Source: Paraescarpia echinospica (taxonomy: Eukaryota > Annelida > Polychaeta > Sabellida > Siboglinidae). Taken from it: a DNA stretch of 64,000 bases. The DNA lies in contig CM034534.1 in NCBI GenBank assembly GCA_020002185.1, forward strand, positions 38,175,882 through 38,239,881. Reading direction: 5' to 3'. Both the position numbers and the translations under genes were made by a program. The notes under the pieces are model-generated. The model saw nothing but the letters and a program-made list of their open reading frames with translations. It was not told where the DNA came from and searched no databases. This document shows, piece by piece, positions 10,085-22,334 of this stretch. Numbering within the stretch: the first letter of the stretch is position 1; each line of letters opens with the position of its first letter.

Positions 10085-12575
10085 GGGTTACTGAATTACT
10101 TTAATTTTATACTTGAGTAGAAGTAAAAGTAATTCAGCTCAGAATCCTACTTGAATAAAAAGTAAAACTACTTTCCAAAACGACTTGAAGTAAAAGTAGA
10201 ACCGTAAGATGTTTTGTCAGGCAAGTAACCAACAATAATTACTGCATCGGCGAACAAAAAAATTAAGACGGAGTGAAAATAATTTTCTGTTTAACTCCAA
10301 GATATATGAATTATGTATATGAATAATGTTCTATAGAAAACTATATTTTGTTTTCGTAAATTCGACAGCGGGGCACGGAAATGTGTTCCGGTGTCACGGG
10401 CCCCGATTCACCCGTGCCAGGATTCACCGCCTACTTTCGGCCCGCGACGGTAGCGGGCCCAGAGTAGGTGCGTGCCAGGATTCCGCGTTGTTTCTAAGAT
10501 GGTTTGCGTTAGTAATACGAAATGTTTTCCAGTATAATTGTTCGTATACATATTACTTGTTAAATCTTGTTAAATTATTATTTTCACGCACACAAACATC
10601 GTGTGATTTAGAGCCCTCTTTTTGTTGTTCATGATCTGTAATGGAGGCTATAACTAGTATCGAGGCTATCGTGATATGTGGCGCACGGCACTGTCTATAT
10701 GCACAGTCGCGGTGTCGTGCTATTCTTTTGTGCATACGAAATACTTTCTTCTTGAAATGGTGGTAAATTACTCAACATAATTAATTGTTTGCTTTAATAA
10801 ATACAAATATAGTAGGCCTTTATTTTGCCCAGCATAAGTTTATTAAAATACCCTAAAAATAAGCCATTATTTTAATATAAGGGATTTGACTCATTATGTT
10901 GTCATTTCCAGGGCAAATATTTATTAATGTAATTAATTATAATGCATAATTTCCACAGCACCAGACATAATTAGTCAAAGTCAATTACTTAAATGTTGAA
11001 AATAATAACTGTTTGGTGAGCATTTCCAATTCAACATCAATATAATTACAAGAGGAGAGGCACTGTTTCGGTCAATAAGCCCATGCCAGGGGTAATTTTG
11101 CACAAAGTGCAATACCAGTTGGGATCGAACCAACATCTAAAACCAAGACATTTGCATCTACTATCAATTACAAACAAAATTTTGTTTATAAAGTTAATCA
11201 ATTACTCCAAAAGGCAAGCTGATTCTCTTTGAAAGACTTTATGGTAACCTCTCTCTTGGCCTAGGCATTGCCCGGTGTGGTCAAACAGCATTAGTGACTG
11301 ATGTCAGAAATAATGTGGAAACAAATTAACAATAGTTCTGAGCACTAATTCCAACAGACAGTGAAATATAAGTTAGTAAAATCAAAACATTCTGAGTGAG
11401 AGAAATGTCATGTGAAATAGTAACTAAATCCTTACAAAAATCACTTTACCAATATGATAATAGCGTTTTATATCCATACCTGCGGACAAAATTTAAATGT
11501 TTGATAGTAAAGATTTAATCAATTCGAGTTAACCGAATGAAAGAAATATGAGCGTGCAGAGAAAACGCGTCGACTTAGACTTTAGAGAAGTAGACTTATG
11601 CAAATTATTACAAAGACAGCCAGGGTTGAGGAAAAAGAGTTGACTTGAATGAAAATTGACTTAACCGAGTTCAAGTTATGTGGAATGCACTGTACTTCCT
11701 TTCTTTATTAAAAGATAATCAGCACATTTATTTTTTATAATTACAAAACACAATTCTCAGTAACCGAGTTCTTTTATTTTGCAGATGCAGCATGTGTCCA
11801 GAAAGTGACGATCAAACAATGTGTCTTTGTGCAGTCCGTTTTGTTGCATTGGAGGAGTTATTTTTCTTGTTTAGACATCGTACAACAGTGTTTCAACTTC
11901 ATGTACTGATCATCCTCTAAAACGTAGAACGTAAAATAAGTATAATAAACAAAACATAAAATAATACATTCCATACATAATATCTGCACCTTTATCATAT
12001 CTCCAGGCGCTATACAAACCCTTAGAAGGGCACAAAGAACCAGTAGACAGTAGAGTGGTGGTTAATAATTATGCCATAAATCAATACTTTTGTAGTATAA
12101 GAGACAATTTAGGTTTACTGCTAAATTGGGTCTAACATTGTGTGAATTTCAATTGCACTTTGCAAGTCGCCGAAGCCAGGAGAACCCGAAGGCGCCTATT
12201 CGCGGATACCACGATGGCAGAAAGGAAACGATTCGACTGATGTCGGCGCAAAACAAACAATGCCTCGCACCACATTTACTGTTCCTAATGACTTGACCAT
12301 AATAACACAAGTCAAGTGACAGTTATTACCGCGTTAACATAGTTTACCAACGCTCTAATTTCTTGTAATTAAATACGTTTAATGAAATGTTGTCGACGGG
12401 CGGAATGCCAACAGGTCGACGTAGTTAAAAAAAAATGTAACGAAAATGTATCGCGAAGTAAATGAAAGTAACGAAGTAAAAAGTAGCGTTACCTTAGATA
12501 AAACTACTTCGCTACAAGTAGAAGTAGTTAATATAAATAGTACTTCGTTACTCTCCGTTACTTGAAAAAAACTGC
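10085..12575. mobile_element. Putative non-autonomous hAT-like element
   Basis: Both flanks (about 10085-10205 and 12450-12575) are runs of ACTTGAAGTAAAAGTA-type words in partly inverted arrangement. Such AAGTAA/TTACTT-rich ends are common in hAT-derived non-autonomous elements. The 2.2-kb interior has no transposase; it holds a GC-rich patch at 10375-10500 and otherwise AT-rich sequence with no gene. I could not define exact ends or an 8-bp target duplication, so this is tentative. Confidence 0.35.
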
Positions 12576-13039
12576 TCAAGAACACGTTATATTTGTGTCA
12601 GAACACGTTATATTTGTGTGACATTTTGCTAATATATGCTTGAACAGAATGCTTTGAAATTGGAATGTCCTGTGTTTAGACGGACACAAGATTTCAATTG
12701 CGTTTTCCCCTACGTTTGTTTTTTTCACTTTCATAAAGTTGCCACATAATATTTGACCCATAACCATTACATATTTTAAAGTTATTTTTTCGCTGAGATG
12801 CTATACATGTTAGTTATTACAACGTGTCAGAAAGAAAATTGCATATGTGTCACAGTTGTTTAGGGTTTCAGTTAAGGAATCTTAACAATATTTAAAACAA
12901 AATTATTTATTTAAAACAAAACAAAATTATAAATCAAAAATTCCCTTTGACATGTTGCATATACATGTCTCTACTATTCTTATATAGCATTAGTTATTAT
13001 TATATAGAATATTATTGATAAAAAAATTATATTGGCGAA

Positions 13040-13180
13040 TAGGCACTAAAAAGGCACTAAAAACAATTTCCAAGGCACCCATGTAACCAACCAATTTTTT
13101 CTCATGGTTTATTAGAATTGCAACCAACATTTCCGGAAAGTTTTGGGATTGTGGTAAATAAATTGGCGAAGAGACCTATT
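13040..13180 (+). repeat. Dispersed repeat family, diverged partial copy C
   Basis: This shows the same word order as copies A and B: a GCAC..ACCAAC segment, then TTTTGG..GTGGTAAATAAATTGG. Many substitutions separate it from A and B, so it is probably the oldest insertion. Confidence 0.5.
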
Positions 13181-13309
13181 CCGCAGCCTGCCTCCCTTAA
13201 ATGGGAGAATCTTGACATATATGAGATATTTTGAAAACATCCAGTTCTTACGTCCTGTTCTAGGGGTCGTAGATTAAACCCTACACTTAATGATTTGTTA
13301 TCTTTGCAG

Positions 13310-14295
13310 GTTATTCCTGAACTTGAAAATGGAACAGGAACAGGTAAAAACTCGAGCAACTTAAATCACTGTTAAAAACGACTCGGGCCTTGAAGTTAAT
13401 ATTTGTAGTTAGGAGCGGTGCGCTCCTAAAGTAAAATAATTAGCAACACGATATTGCTTTATGAGCACACATGCTTAGACTAATAAAAATGTAAAACTAA
13501 ACACATTTTAGGTTGAGTCCCTTGCTTGACAATATATATATGTATATATATAAATATATATATAATTATGTTTTGTTAGTTATGCTTTCAAATGTCATAA
13601 ACGTCTTGCGGAACGATATCATATATTACCCTCCTACGAAACAATATGACATTTGGCAGTCACCTGTTGGAACAATGACGTTAAATGGCGTGAACATGAA
13701 TTATATTAATTATGCACGTTTACTGAATATTGGTCCGTAATCTGTAAATTATGTTTCTGACAATTGATTGAATATACTGGTTCTTTCAGGGAGAACATGG
13801 CGAGGTTGGGAAGAGAAAGTTTCCAAAAGCTGCGAATGTGAAAAGGGAGCACCTTTTTGGAGAACTTAGGAATAAGCTACGGAAGGCAAGTGCAGAGGGT
13901 ACTGATGATGAGTTTCTCAGAGCATGAAGAAAGAGCGATACCATCCAGGGCAATAAGTACACAGCAAAACAACAACGCACAATAGAATTAGGATGGATCC
14001 TAACATGTGCGCAAGGAGACTGGTATAGGGACTAGAAAGGTAACCATTTGTAAGGACGCCGATACCAAAATCATAATTGAAGAGGTCACTAAGTTGTTCT
14101 TCCATGAAGGAAAATCGAAGAGAGGCCTAATCTGAACGATGTTCATTTGGAACTTTGTGATTTTAGTCTGATGAAAACCTCTGCCACACAAACTGCGGGC
14201 GAAGCATACCAAAGTAAAAAACCGTGTGGCATCATCAGATATTACCTATCGTCCACACTATGTTTGATTGAAAGTGTTTTTTTAAATATATTTTG
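13310..14295 (+). pseudogene. Decayed gene copy, uncharacterised metazoan family
   Basis: A 34-bp exon (13310-13343; AG before, GT after) joins in phase to an exon at 13790, giving QGEHGEVGKRKFPKAANVK. The frame continues past one TGA (13925-13927, probably from CGA) through TAKQQRTIELGWI. It then shifts frame to TRKVTICKDADTKIIIEEV and KLFFHEGKSKRG, ends in TGA, and shifts again to LELCDFSLMKTSATQTAGEA and IIRYYLSST, fading at about 14295. The arrangement (gly-rich/TRKV segment, then LFF-G-S-RG, then an L-C-D-F segment) resembles a widespread uncharacterised invertebrate and fish protein that I cannot name. Two frameshifts plus two stops mean it is not functional. Confidence 0.45.
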
Positions 14296-14359
14296 CTGCG
14301 GAATCATGGCTGTCACTTGTGGACAACAATACATGAAAACTGTTAATTTGGTGTGATCA

Positions 14360-15055
14360 CCAAACCAATATATGAGTTTTCTACTAGCCTTCACATTCAG
14401 CCGAATATGGATCTTGTATGAATGTTGTCACTGGCACTGTGACAGTATACCAGTGTTCTGTGCTTAATTGTTCACATTGCTGAACGAATTTATATTTCCA
14501 TTGTCACTGCTGCTGATAGCATCATAGTATTGTGTAGCCTGGTCATTTCATGCATGACCACATTTATTTTTTTAACCACTTAGTATGCAAGTTTTGTATT
14601 AGAATTTGCAGGTGGTTTTTACCTTTCAGGAGAAAGGCTACAGTTACATGACATTTGTAGTACTTTCACGGCCGAACTATAATAATAGAAGTTAATAGAA
14701 CTGTAGTCCTTGTTTGTTTGTACCTTAATTGGGCCTAATTCCATAATAATGTTGGCATTTTCTCTGCTAGTGAATACGATACGTTGAAGTTTATAGTTCG
14801 AGTTTCATGCTGTTGCTGACTGTCTACAGCATTTATTGTTCAATGCTACTGTTTCAACGTTTTGCATAAACGTTTACGAGTTGTTTAAAGAAACAATAGA
14901 AAATATGTATTACAACAACTATCAGTTAGTACACGCTATTTGCATTATTTATGTTGATGTTTCAACTGGATACACTACCGGCATGCACACACATATCCAA
15001 TGAACACATATCATTAGCAGTTGGTTTTGGATAAGCCAGTAATGACAGAGACTGA
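14360..15055. other. No gene seen
   Basis: No convincing coding sequence or partnered repeat recognised. Confidence 0.35.
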
Positions 15056-15059
15056 AGAC

Positions 15060-16430
15060 ATCTCGGGATCAACAACTCGCGGTAGATGGCTTCACGCGGA
15101 GAATGGCATAAATGAATAGCTCCCAGTGTACCGGAGGAAGGTCCAGGTGTTTCTCTACCATATCATCACAACACTGCTCGAACATTGTGGAATCCATGCA
15201 TGGCTTTCCATCTTTGAAGACACATTCCTCATTGCAAGCTTCAACATCTGGAACATCAACAGCAACAAGTTTGTTCTCAGTGTTGTACAGCTCCGGGGAT
15301 GTGTACAGTATGATTGGTTTCCCAGTTGGCTCAATCATGTTGCGTTGACTCTGTAGTCGATGTCAGTTCCACGCGTGGGCAAGATTATCCAGTTCTTTCT
15401 GAAAAAGTACAAGCAAAACCATTCAAAGTACATATATACAATACTGACTGGACATGTTCTCTACAATTTACTGGTCAGATTTGAACTTGTTGGATCATTC
15501 AAAGTTTTAATAACATTAATATATGTTTCACCTACCGGTGTGGATTTGCCACTTTTTGGGTAGTAAATCAGGTAAAGCTAGAAGAAACGGGGCGCCGTGA
15601 TAACATTACATTCAGAAGTGATTACCTCTTCAAGTTCTTTGTCAGCTAACTGACTGTCCCAAAGAACAGATATCACACATACACACAGTAATGTATTATT
15701 GTAACTATGAATAGTGTCGCAATGACCAATTATGATTCTAAAGTCACAGCAGTTGAGACTAGTGTTCAACGTGGCTGCTAGGTAGGTAAATGATGAGCGA
15801 AAATATACTCAACTTGCCAGAATTATTGCAATTGAAGCAGGATTGAATCAAGCTTTTGTCAATGAAATTTCCGGTGAATCGCCATTGTCCTTCAATTCTG
15901 AGAATATGTTCATCTAAAATTGAGCACCCTCCTTTCTGAAGATGCTCCACCATGCTTCGATACGCTGGTTTGCTACGTTCTGGCCGTACGTAAAGCTCTT
16001 CTCGTCTGCCAAGCCATCCTGGTGAACGTTTGCAAGTCTCTCACCATTACATTTTCTGTTCCCCGATCTGTCCGAACACGACGTGGGCAACCAGCTTCAT
16101 TGACCACAGGCTCGATGAAATAACCAGCCATCACTGCTTGTGTGATAGGCTTGCAGCCAGATCTTCTATCCATGCACCCACATATGCCGTAAGGCTTTAG
16201 CTTGTCATAGCAATCAATATGCCAGGTAAAGTTTGCACCAACTCCACGATAAAGCCTACGTTGAAGTCTTCGTCTTCGTCGTCTGTCGACGCCATTGCGA
16301 TCCAGGATGCTCAGTTGAAGTCGCACATTATCTTTAGACACTACCAAACCATTGTCTACACACCTCGCAACCTTCCCGGTTTTTGCAATTTGTCCAGGGT
16401 GAACAGGGCCACACACAAAACACAAGTAGT
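15060..16430 (-). pseudogene. Decayed integrase-core (rve-like) transposase
   Basis: Read on the minus strand from 16425, the protein starts with an Arg-rich stretch and FTWHIDCYDKLKPYGICG, carrying the first catalytic Asp of an integrase-type DDE core, then RTDRGTENVMVRDL with the second. The catalytic Glu region is not readable. Downstream (about 15890-15820) FTGNFIDKSLIQ matches a later conserved block of this transposase family, and 15338-15069 gives the C-terminal part with DVEACNEECVF. Stops and frameshifts separate the blocks. The family is the eukaryotic integrase-like transposase known from cnidarians, fish and amphioxus (IS3EU-like, as I recall). Terminal repeats were not found. Confidence 0.6.
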
Positions 16431-16697
16431 ATATATCGGGCGATACAAGGACATCCGCTTGAAAATTCTTTTCAAGTGTCTGAAGCTTAATATCATCCGA
16501 TGTTTAGCAGCCAAGAAATATATAATTTCTTTCTGACAGAATTATAACTTTAAAAAGTACAGGTGCACACGTTCATATCGGTCCGCATCCATTGAAGCAA
16601 TCAAGGATGTTACAGTGACTTTAATATTTGTATCAAACCAGACTTCCTGTAAATACACGATATTAACTTGTATCAAACGTTTCATTATCATGTAGGC

Positions 16698-16840
16698 CTA
16701 CGTACGTACTACCTATCACGAACGTACGTATAGTATTAAGTACATACGTATAACTATCACGTACATACGCATTACTATCACGTACGTACGTGTTACAAAT
16801 AAATATAATATGCCCATAATGTCCCCTATGGGGGCTTCGT
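16698..16840 (-). repeat. ACGTACGT-rich repeat, copy 1
   Basis: Clusters of CGTACGTA separated by ACTATCAC words, then GTCCCCTATGGGGGCTT. The reverse complement of 57207-57355 aligns throughout, including the CCCCTATGGGG end. This is one dispersed family containing a ~22-bp tandem unit with palindromic ACGTACGT cores. No coding content. Confidence 0.7.
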
Positions 16841-17109
16841 AGAGAAACTGAAGTTGAAAACTATTTAATATTTATATAGAATGTTTGCTAGGGAACCTAA
16901 ACGTTTCGTAAATCCGTTTGATTTTATCGTGTGACTTGTGTCAGTTGGTAATCGATACTGAAAGTTGGTTCGTGTAAACTTAAAACACTTGTTATTTGAT
17001 TATTTAGTACGAGATTCAATTCCATTAGTTTCCCCCGATTCATGCATGTAGCCCTAGCCCGTCATGTATTTTCGTTAAAACAGGGAGTCGGACGTCTGCG
17101 AATCAAATA

Positions 17110-17120
17110 GCTCTCTGGTG
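17110..17120 (+). repeat. Left 11-bp direct repeat (target site duplication)
   Basis: GCTCTCTGGTG here is identical to 21960-21970 and lies directly outside the long inverted repeats. Confidence 0.7.
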
Positions 17121-17397
17121 GGGTCTTTCCGATTCACTTATGAAAAACTAACAGGCGCTTTTAAGCTCGTGATCGGTCGCAAAGTCAAGCAGCTTTTGAC
17201 ACATGTGTCACGCGCGTTTCATTTTGTTTTTCGTGGGGAGACGTCAGGGCTTGTTATATATTAGCAAGGGGCTATACCTACACATACTAATTTTACGAAC
17301 ATGTAGGCAGGGCTATACGTACACAAACTAATTTTACAAACAGGTAGGCAGGGCCCTGCGTCCAGATTATATTATTTAGCGTTAAATTTAAACTGAT
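17121..17397 (+). repeat. Left arm of the long inverted repeat
   Basis: Reverse-complement match to 21663-21959. It includes GATTCACTTATGAAAA at the outer end, GACACATGTGTCACGCGCG and GGAGACGTCAGGGCTTGTTA in the middle, and tandem 41-bp units at 17269-17309 and 17310-17350. The inner boundary is at ATTATTTAGCGTTAAATTTA. Confidence 0.8.
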
Positions 17398-17520
17398 ATT
17401 GATTCACTTATAAAAAAACTAGCAGGAGCTTTTAAGCATCGCCCCATCTCCTGATCATTTGTCCTTCTAAAAATAAAAACGAATGCGCGCGCGTATTACA
17501 TTTGTTTTTCGTTGGGTACT
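17398..17520 (+). repeat. Duplicated outer TIR end
   Basis: This resembles 17130-17240: GATTCACTTATAAAA, then GGAGCTTTTAAGC, then TTTGTTTTTCGT. It follows the left arm directly and has no equivalent noted beside the right arm. Confidence 0.55.
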
Positions 17521-18674
17521 ATTTGAAAATGTTAACACATTCTTGTGCTGGGGATTGGTTCTGTAAAGAAATACAGTTGGTTCAAAGAATAAAGTGACTA
17601 ATATTTGACTTTTCATTAAACGAAAAGGAGACACCAGCGACGCCGTACGAAAACACCCAGACACAGCAGAAGTCAGAAGTCGGAAGCGTGCGCTCAATAG
17701 GGTTATGACAGACAAAGATCAATATTAATAGTAATCATATAATTCAATGTTAGTAATTACTTAAAAAAATACAAAATGAATACACAATTACATAACATAT
17801 TGTATAGTATTGTGTGTTACAACCTTGACAATAATGGGTAGTGCAATTGGATTTATAGTTCATAATTAATAGTTTTTAATATAAGCGATAAAACCGGGTA
17901 AACTATGTGTGTGAATGTTATCAATGATAATGCTTGGAGTACTGTTAACTGTTTACATTGTGGTGTGTTTGCGTATATATTTTTTGCATATATTCATAAT
18001 TGCATCTGGGAATAAATAGGTTATTTATTCCTCGTGTGTAGTGTTGATGCCTACATAATGATGGATTTCAAAATTGTGTAAGTAAGGAATGTGGCAGAAA
18101 TAGTCCAGTAGAACGTCTTTGACTAATAAATAATTACTTATAATAAAATTTAGGTTGCTGCTGTTTATAAATTTAATCCAATTAGGAATTTCAGCTTCTT
18201 AAAAAAGCCGGGTCTGTATGTTCGTTACATTTACTCACATAAATTAATCTTATCACTTTTTTGTAAATTAACAACTTGATGTGCTTGGTGACCTCATAAT
18301 AGAATACCATAATTAATATGAGGAAGAATGAGGGATGTGTACATTATAGATAATACGTTTGGTTGTAAATAATGTTTAACTGTATTCCAAACTGGAACTG
18401 TTTTATTTATTTTTTAGCTATTTTATTTCTATGATTATTTATTTATATGATTATTTAATGTAATACCTTAGAAATGAATATCACTTACACAACCAATGGT
18501 TTCTCCATCTATTTCCAACAAGGGGATTTCAATTTTCTTTAGAAGCATGTGAAATATCATGTGATGACGCTGGTATTCTCCTCTCCTTGTTACTACTGAA
18601 AATATTGTAACGTGTGTAGGTACGTTGTTGTGTGATATAACACCGGAAGACATGTAGGTTTGTTGTATAATATT

Positions 18675-18960
18675 TCATGTTACGAATGGAGTAAGGCAAG
18701 GTGGAATACTTTTTCGATATATATTTAATGCATATATCAATGATAAATTAAGTAATGCACTATCTAAATGTTGCACTGTCTGTAATATAGGTGACGTGAC
18801 TATTAATCACCCAATGTATGCAGATGACCTGGTGATGTTATGCCCTTCCAGTGTAAATCTGAGGGAGTTGTTATCAGTTTGTGAAAGTTCACCTACGTAT
18901 TCTATGCAATTATGGTGGAATTATAAGAAATCAACTATTAATACATTACATGTGTCGTAT
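18675..18960 (+). mobile_element. LINE reverse transcriptase scrap
   Basis: The + strand reads VTNGVRQGGIL (palm motif before the catalytic box) and then MYADDLVMLCPSS with the YADD box intact, followed by LRELLSVCE. About 90 residues remain, with no endonuclease or C-terminus. The sequence type differs from the L2 copies in this window. It lies inside the foldback-like element. Confidence 0.65.
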
Positions 18961-18964
18961 CATA

Positions 18965-21660
18965 TTTTCTCGCTGGATTCTGGCTGGCACCTGGTCGGGT
19001 CCTGTTGATTTGTTTGTTTTTAAGTCATGAAGTAATTTGGCGACTCCTTTTGTTGTGATGGTGATGTGCTTGTGATGTACAAAGATAGTGTAGGCATAGT
19101 TACTTATACACTACCCAGGTATGCAATCCACATACACTACATTAATTCATGTATATTTAATGCATACCTGTCAAGATTGTGATTTTTAAGAACTTAACAT
19201 AGGTTGGTAGCTGTCTGTGAAAGACTGCATTTAGTGTTACAATGTAAAGCTATGGTTGGCTGACTCGTGTTAGGGTTGCCCTGTAGGCCATTGATGGCTA
19301 TCCAGTGGTTACGCAATATTGTGAAGGAAACTGGAGTGGTGGCCTAAGGTCAGATTTTAAAGAACCGGGCAAATGTCATTATAGTTAGGGTAGACAGGGA
19401 GGATTGTCGAATACAACGTGTACTATTTATAACTTGATTGGCCGTTCCATATGAATAGATTATGGTGATACGAACGTAAGTTTAAATGGAATAATATTAC
19501 GGCGTATAGTGATGTCGTTATAATGAAGATTTTATACTTGTTGATTTAGAGTATCACTTATTGGATGGTGTTGAAATTGTTACAATGGCGTCAGCATCAG
19601 CAGGGATCACACGACTGATGCTATGTATAGGGTGGAGGTACTGAGGTTTGAAGGGAGGATAGAACAGACGAGTCCAGAACCCGACAGAGCAAAACATGTA
19701 ATCTGGTCTCTTCTGTGGAGAGAAACCATTACGGTGCGGTTGGCAAACACGAAGTCTTTATACCCAGTGGTGGCTTGGACGTTGAATTTCTCAATGCATA
19801 TATAGACTAGAAGAAATACCGGAGGTATGTGGAATATATATATTATGAGTGAATATCAGATTAGAGTTATTGGCCTAAACATCTGGTTTTTACATTGTTA
19901 TAATTGTGCCAAAGGGTGTGGTCAATAATAAATAAATATGGTCAGCGTAATGATACTGGTATCTCGAGATTTATGCGGGGTGGCGAATCATCGCTCTGTT
20001 ATGTGAATGTTAGATAATAACAAGAAGCGAACATAGGTTGTATTACGGTGTCACATATAATGGTTATTGGTGTATAGTTTGTTGGGACTTAGAATATGTA
20101 AAGTGGTTGGGTTGTTATTACTAATGGAATATTGGGTCCGGATATGTATATATCTATGGCGAACATTAGCTACACATGTTTGTGTGTAGGTACTATGATT
20201 GTATGTGGTGTCGATGTAAAACATATGATATGAAGGGTGCAGATTACACACCAAGGAATAAGAACATGTTTATTATTATAGGTATCATTTATTGTAGTGT
20301 CGGGGCGGTGTGAAATCTGACAAAGTGCACTCGAGGGCGATAGACGCCGAGTAACACCTCGTGTAACAACAGTGCGAGAGTAGACCGCTTATGCGACAAA
20401 GGAAAATTCACACCCGAAGAGGGAATTCCCGATGAACCGAGTGAGAACTACTTCGCTCGACTACTGAGGGACAAGTTATCCTCAAGTTGACGGTGATGAC
20501 GAAATGTGTTATCGTTCATTATAAACATTATGTTCTCGCATCTCTACATTGCGAGGGCCACGCAAACAGCCGTAGGGTGTTGAACTTTTGTGCCTATATG
20601 GCGATTATGTTATAGAATCTTTTGAGGAAATAGTATAGGATTGAAGAACTGGTCAATCCTTGTATACCTATGAAATGTTATGATAGACATGTATGTATGT
20701 AAGAATTTGTATGATAAGAGGTTAGGGAGGCTGACGAGTCTTCCTTGAAGAATAGCTGTATTTTGTTTTGTTGTTTGGAAGATGGGCCAATAAATTTGGA
20801 AAATTCTTTAACTGTGTATAACTACTTCCCTTCCGATACATCTCAGAACCCGGATATTTATTTGCAAGGCTGTTTCACCTGGCGGTTCTTGACAATACCA
20901 TACTTTTGTTTTCAAATAATTTAAATTCTAGTAATTACATAATGCATGTGCTCTGTGATCATGTAATATAATTGGGGTATGTTTAATATACACTGTACGC
21001 ACGTTTTCAAATGATGGGATTGCTATTATGCACCATTGCTGAGACTCTTTCTCTTTACGAACTGAGCAAAGTGCAGCCCAATTACCATATGATATTAACA
21101 TATTTAATTATAACTAAGTATGCATGTGTACATTTCTGAATGTCTGCATGGGCACACGGATGTAAACAAAAGCTCAGTGGAGTCGAGTACAATAGTAAAC
21201 ATGCCAAACGGGTACGTGAGTGAACGAATATATCATAATTCTTGCAGAATTTTATTCAGTATATATTATGTTACACATCTACAAGAACACATTTATTATT
21301 TGTTGCTAAATTATTTTTAACTAACTTTAAACAAATCTCAATTATTTTAGCACCGAGTATGCGTTTTGACAGTTTGTAGATTATTTGTGTTGAATACAAC
21401 TTACAACACATTAGTTGGCTAGCATTTATAAATATTTCCACATACATCCTTCTACCAAATTAATAATTCTACACCCGTCCCATCGCAAATATTCATAATA
21501 AAGCTTGAAGACCGCGATTTGCGAATGTTCTAGAATTTTATATAAATGCAAAGATAATTGTTGTTCCACATTGCACCTATTTGTTTCGTGTTTACAGTGT
21601 GTTAAGATAACAGTATGACAACATTTACAATTAATGGATTTCGCGACTGTCCTAATCAGC
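18965..21660. other. Interior of the foldback-like element; no gene recognised
   Basis: Short open frames only, none with a recognisable domain. The patch 20290-20600 is GC-richer and lacks AT microsatellites, but no frame is open beyond a few dozen codons. No transposase was seen. Confidence 0.4.
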
Positions 21661-21662
21661 AT

Positions 21663-21959
21663 CAGTCTAAATTTAACGCTAAATAATATAATCTGGATGA
21701 ACGTGCGTATACGTAGGCCCTGCCTACTTGTTCGTAAAATTAGTTTGTGTACGTATAGCCCTGCCTACCTGTTCGTAAAATTAGTCAATGTACGTATAGC
21801 CCCTTGCTAACATATAACAAGCCCTGACGTCTCCCCGCGAAAAACAAAATGAAACGCGCGTGACACATGTGTCAAACGCTCCTTGACCTGACGATCAATC
21901 ACAAGCGCTGGGCGTGGCTTAAAAATGCCTGTTAATTTTCATAAGTGAATCGTAAAGAC
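21663..21959 (-). repeat. Right arm of the long inverted repeat
   Basis: Inverted match to 17121-17397, with 41-bp tandem units at about 21721-21761 and 21762-21802. Immediately outside is GCTCTCTGGTG. Confidence 0.8.
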
Positions 21960-21970
21960 GCTCTCTGGTG
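21960..21970 (+). repeat. Right 11-bp direct repeat (target site duplication)
   Basis: Identical to 17110-17120. Confidence 0.7.
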
Positions 21971-22334
21971 ACCGACAAACGGTGGCGCCACGCCACGCAG
22001 TCTCGGTAATTACGATGACTTAGAATCATTCAAGGTGTTAATCACTAGACGGCAATACACAGTTGGATGTCGCGAAAAATCAATAGGACTTGATCACTCT
22101 ATTCGCCCACGCGTCATTACTCTTAGGATACGCTCTACATTGACCTGCATATGCAAACGCCGACGAATTGAGATTATAAAGCAGTTTAAATGTAACTACT
22201 ATACGGACGAGTTCACTCTACGTTGCCATCGCTACAAAGACATCGTTGTGATATTGACCAGCTTTTCAGACGTGGGAAATTACGCATTCACGGCAAGACC
22301 GCCAAGCCCCAAGGCCAAGGTTGGTATCTTTACT

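Larger units (their letters stand above)
17121..21959. mobile_element. 4.8-kb foldback-like / Mutator-type DNA element with long TIRs
   Basis: The ends are long inverted repeats (17121-17397 and 21663-21959), each containing two tandem 41-bp units, and 11-bp identical direct repeats flank the element. Long TIRs plus a 9-11-bp duplication fit Mutator-like (including Rehavkus-type) or foldback elements. I recognise no transposase inside. The interior has a LINE RT scrap (18675-18960), a GC-richer patch at about 20290-20600 without a clear frame, and otherwise AT-rich sequence. A second partial copy of the outer TIR end follows the left arm (about 17398-17520), so the left end is duplicated. Confidence 0.7.

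Noticed and set aside
16690..16840. CRISPR-like array from regularly spaced CGTACGTA words
   Set aside because: Eukaryotic context, palindromic short cores, no unique spacers; it is a tandem repeat within a dispersed family.
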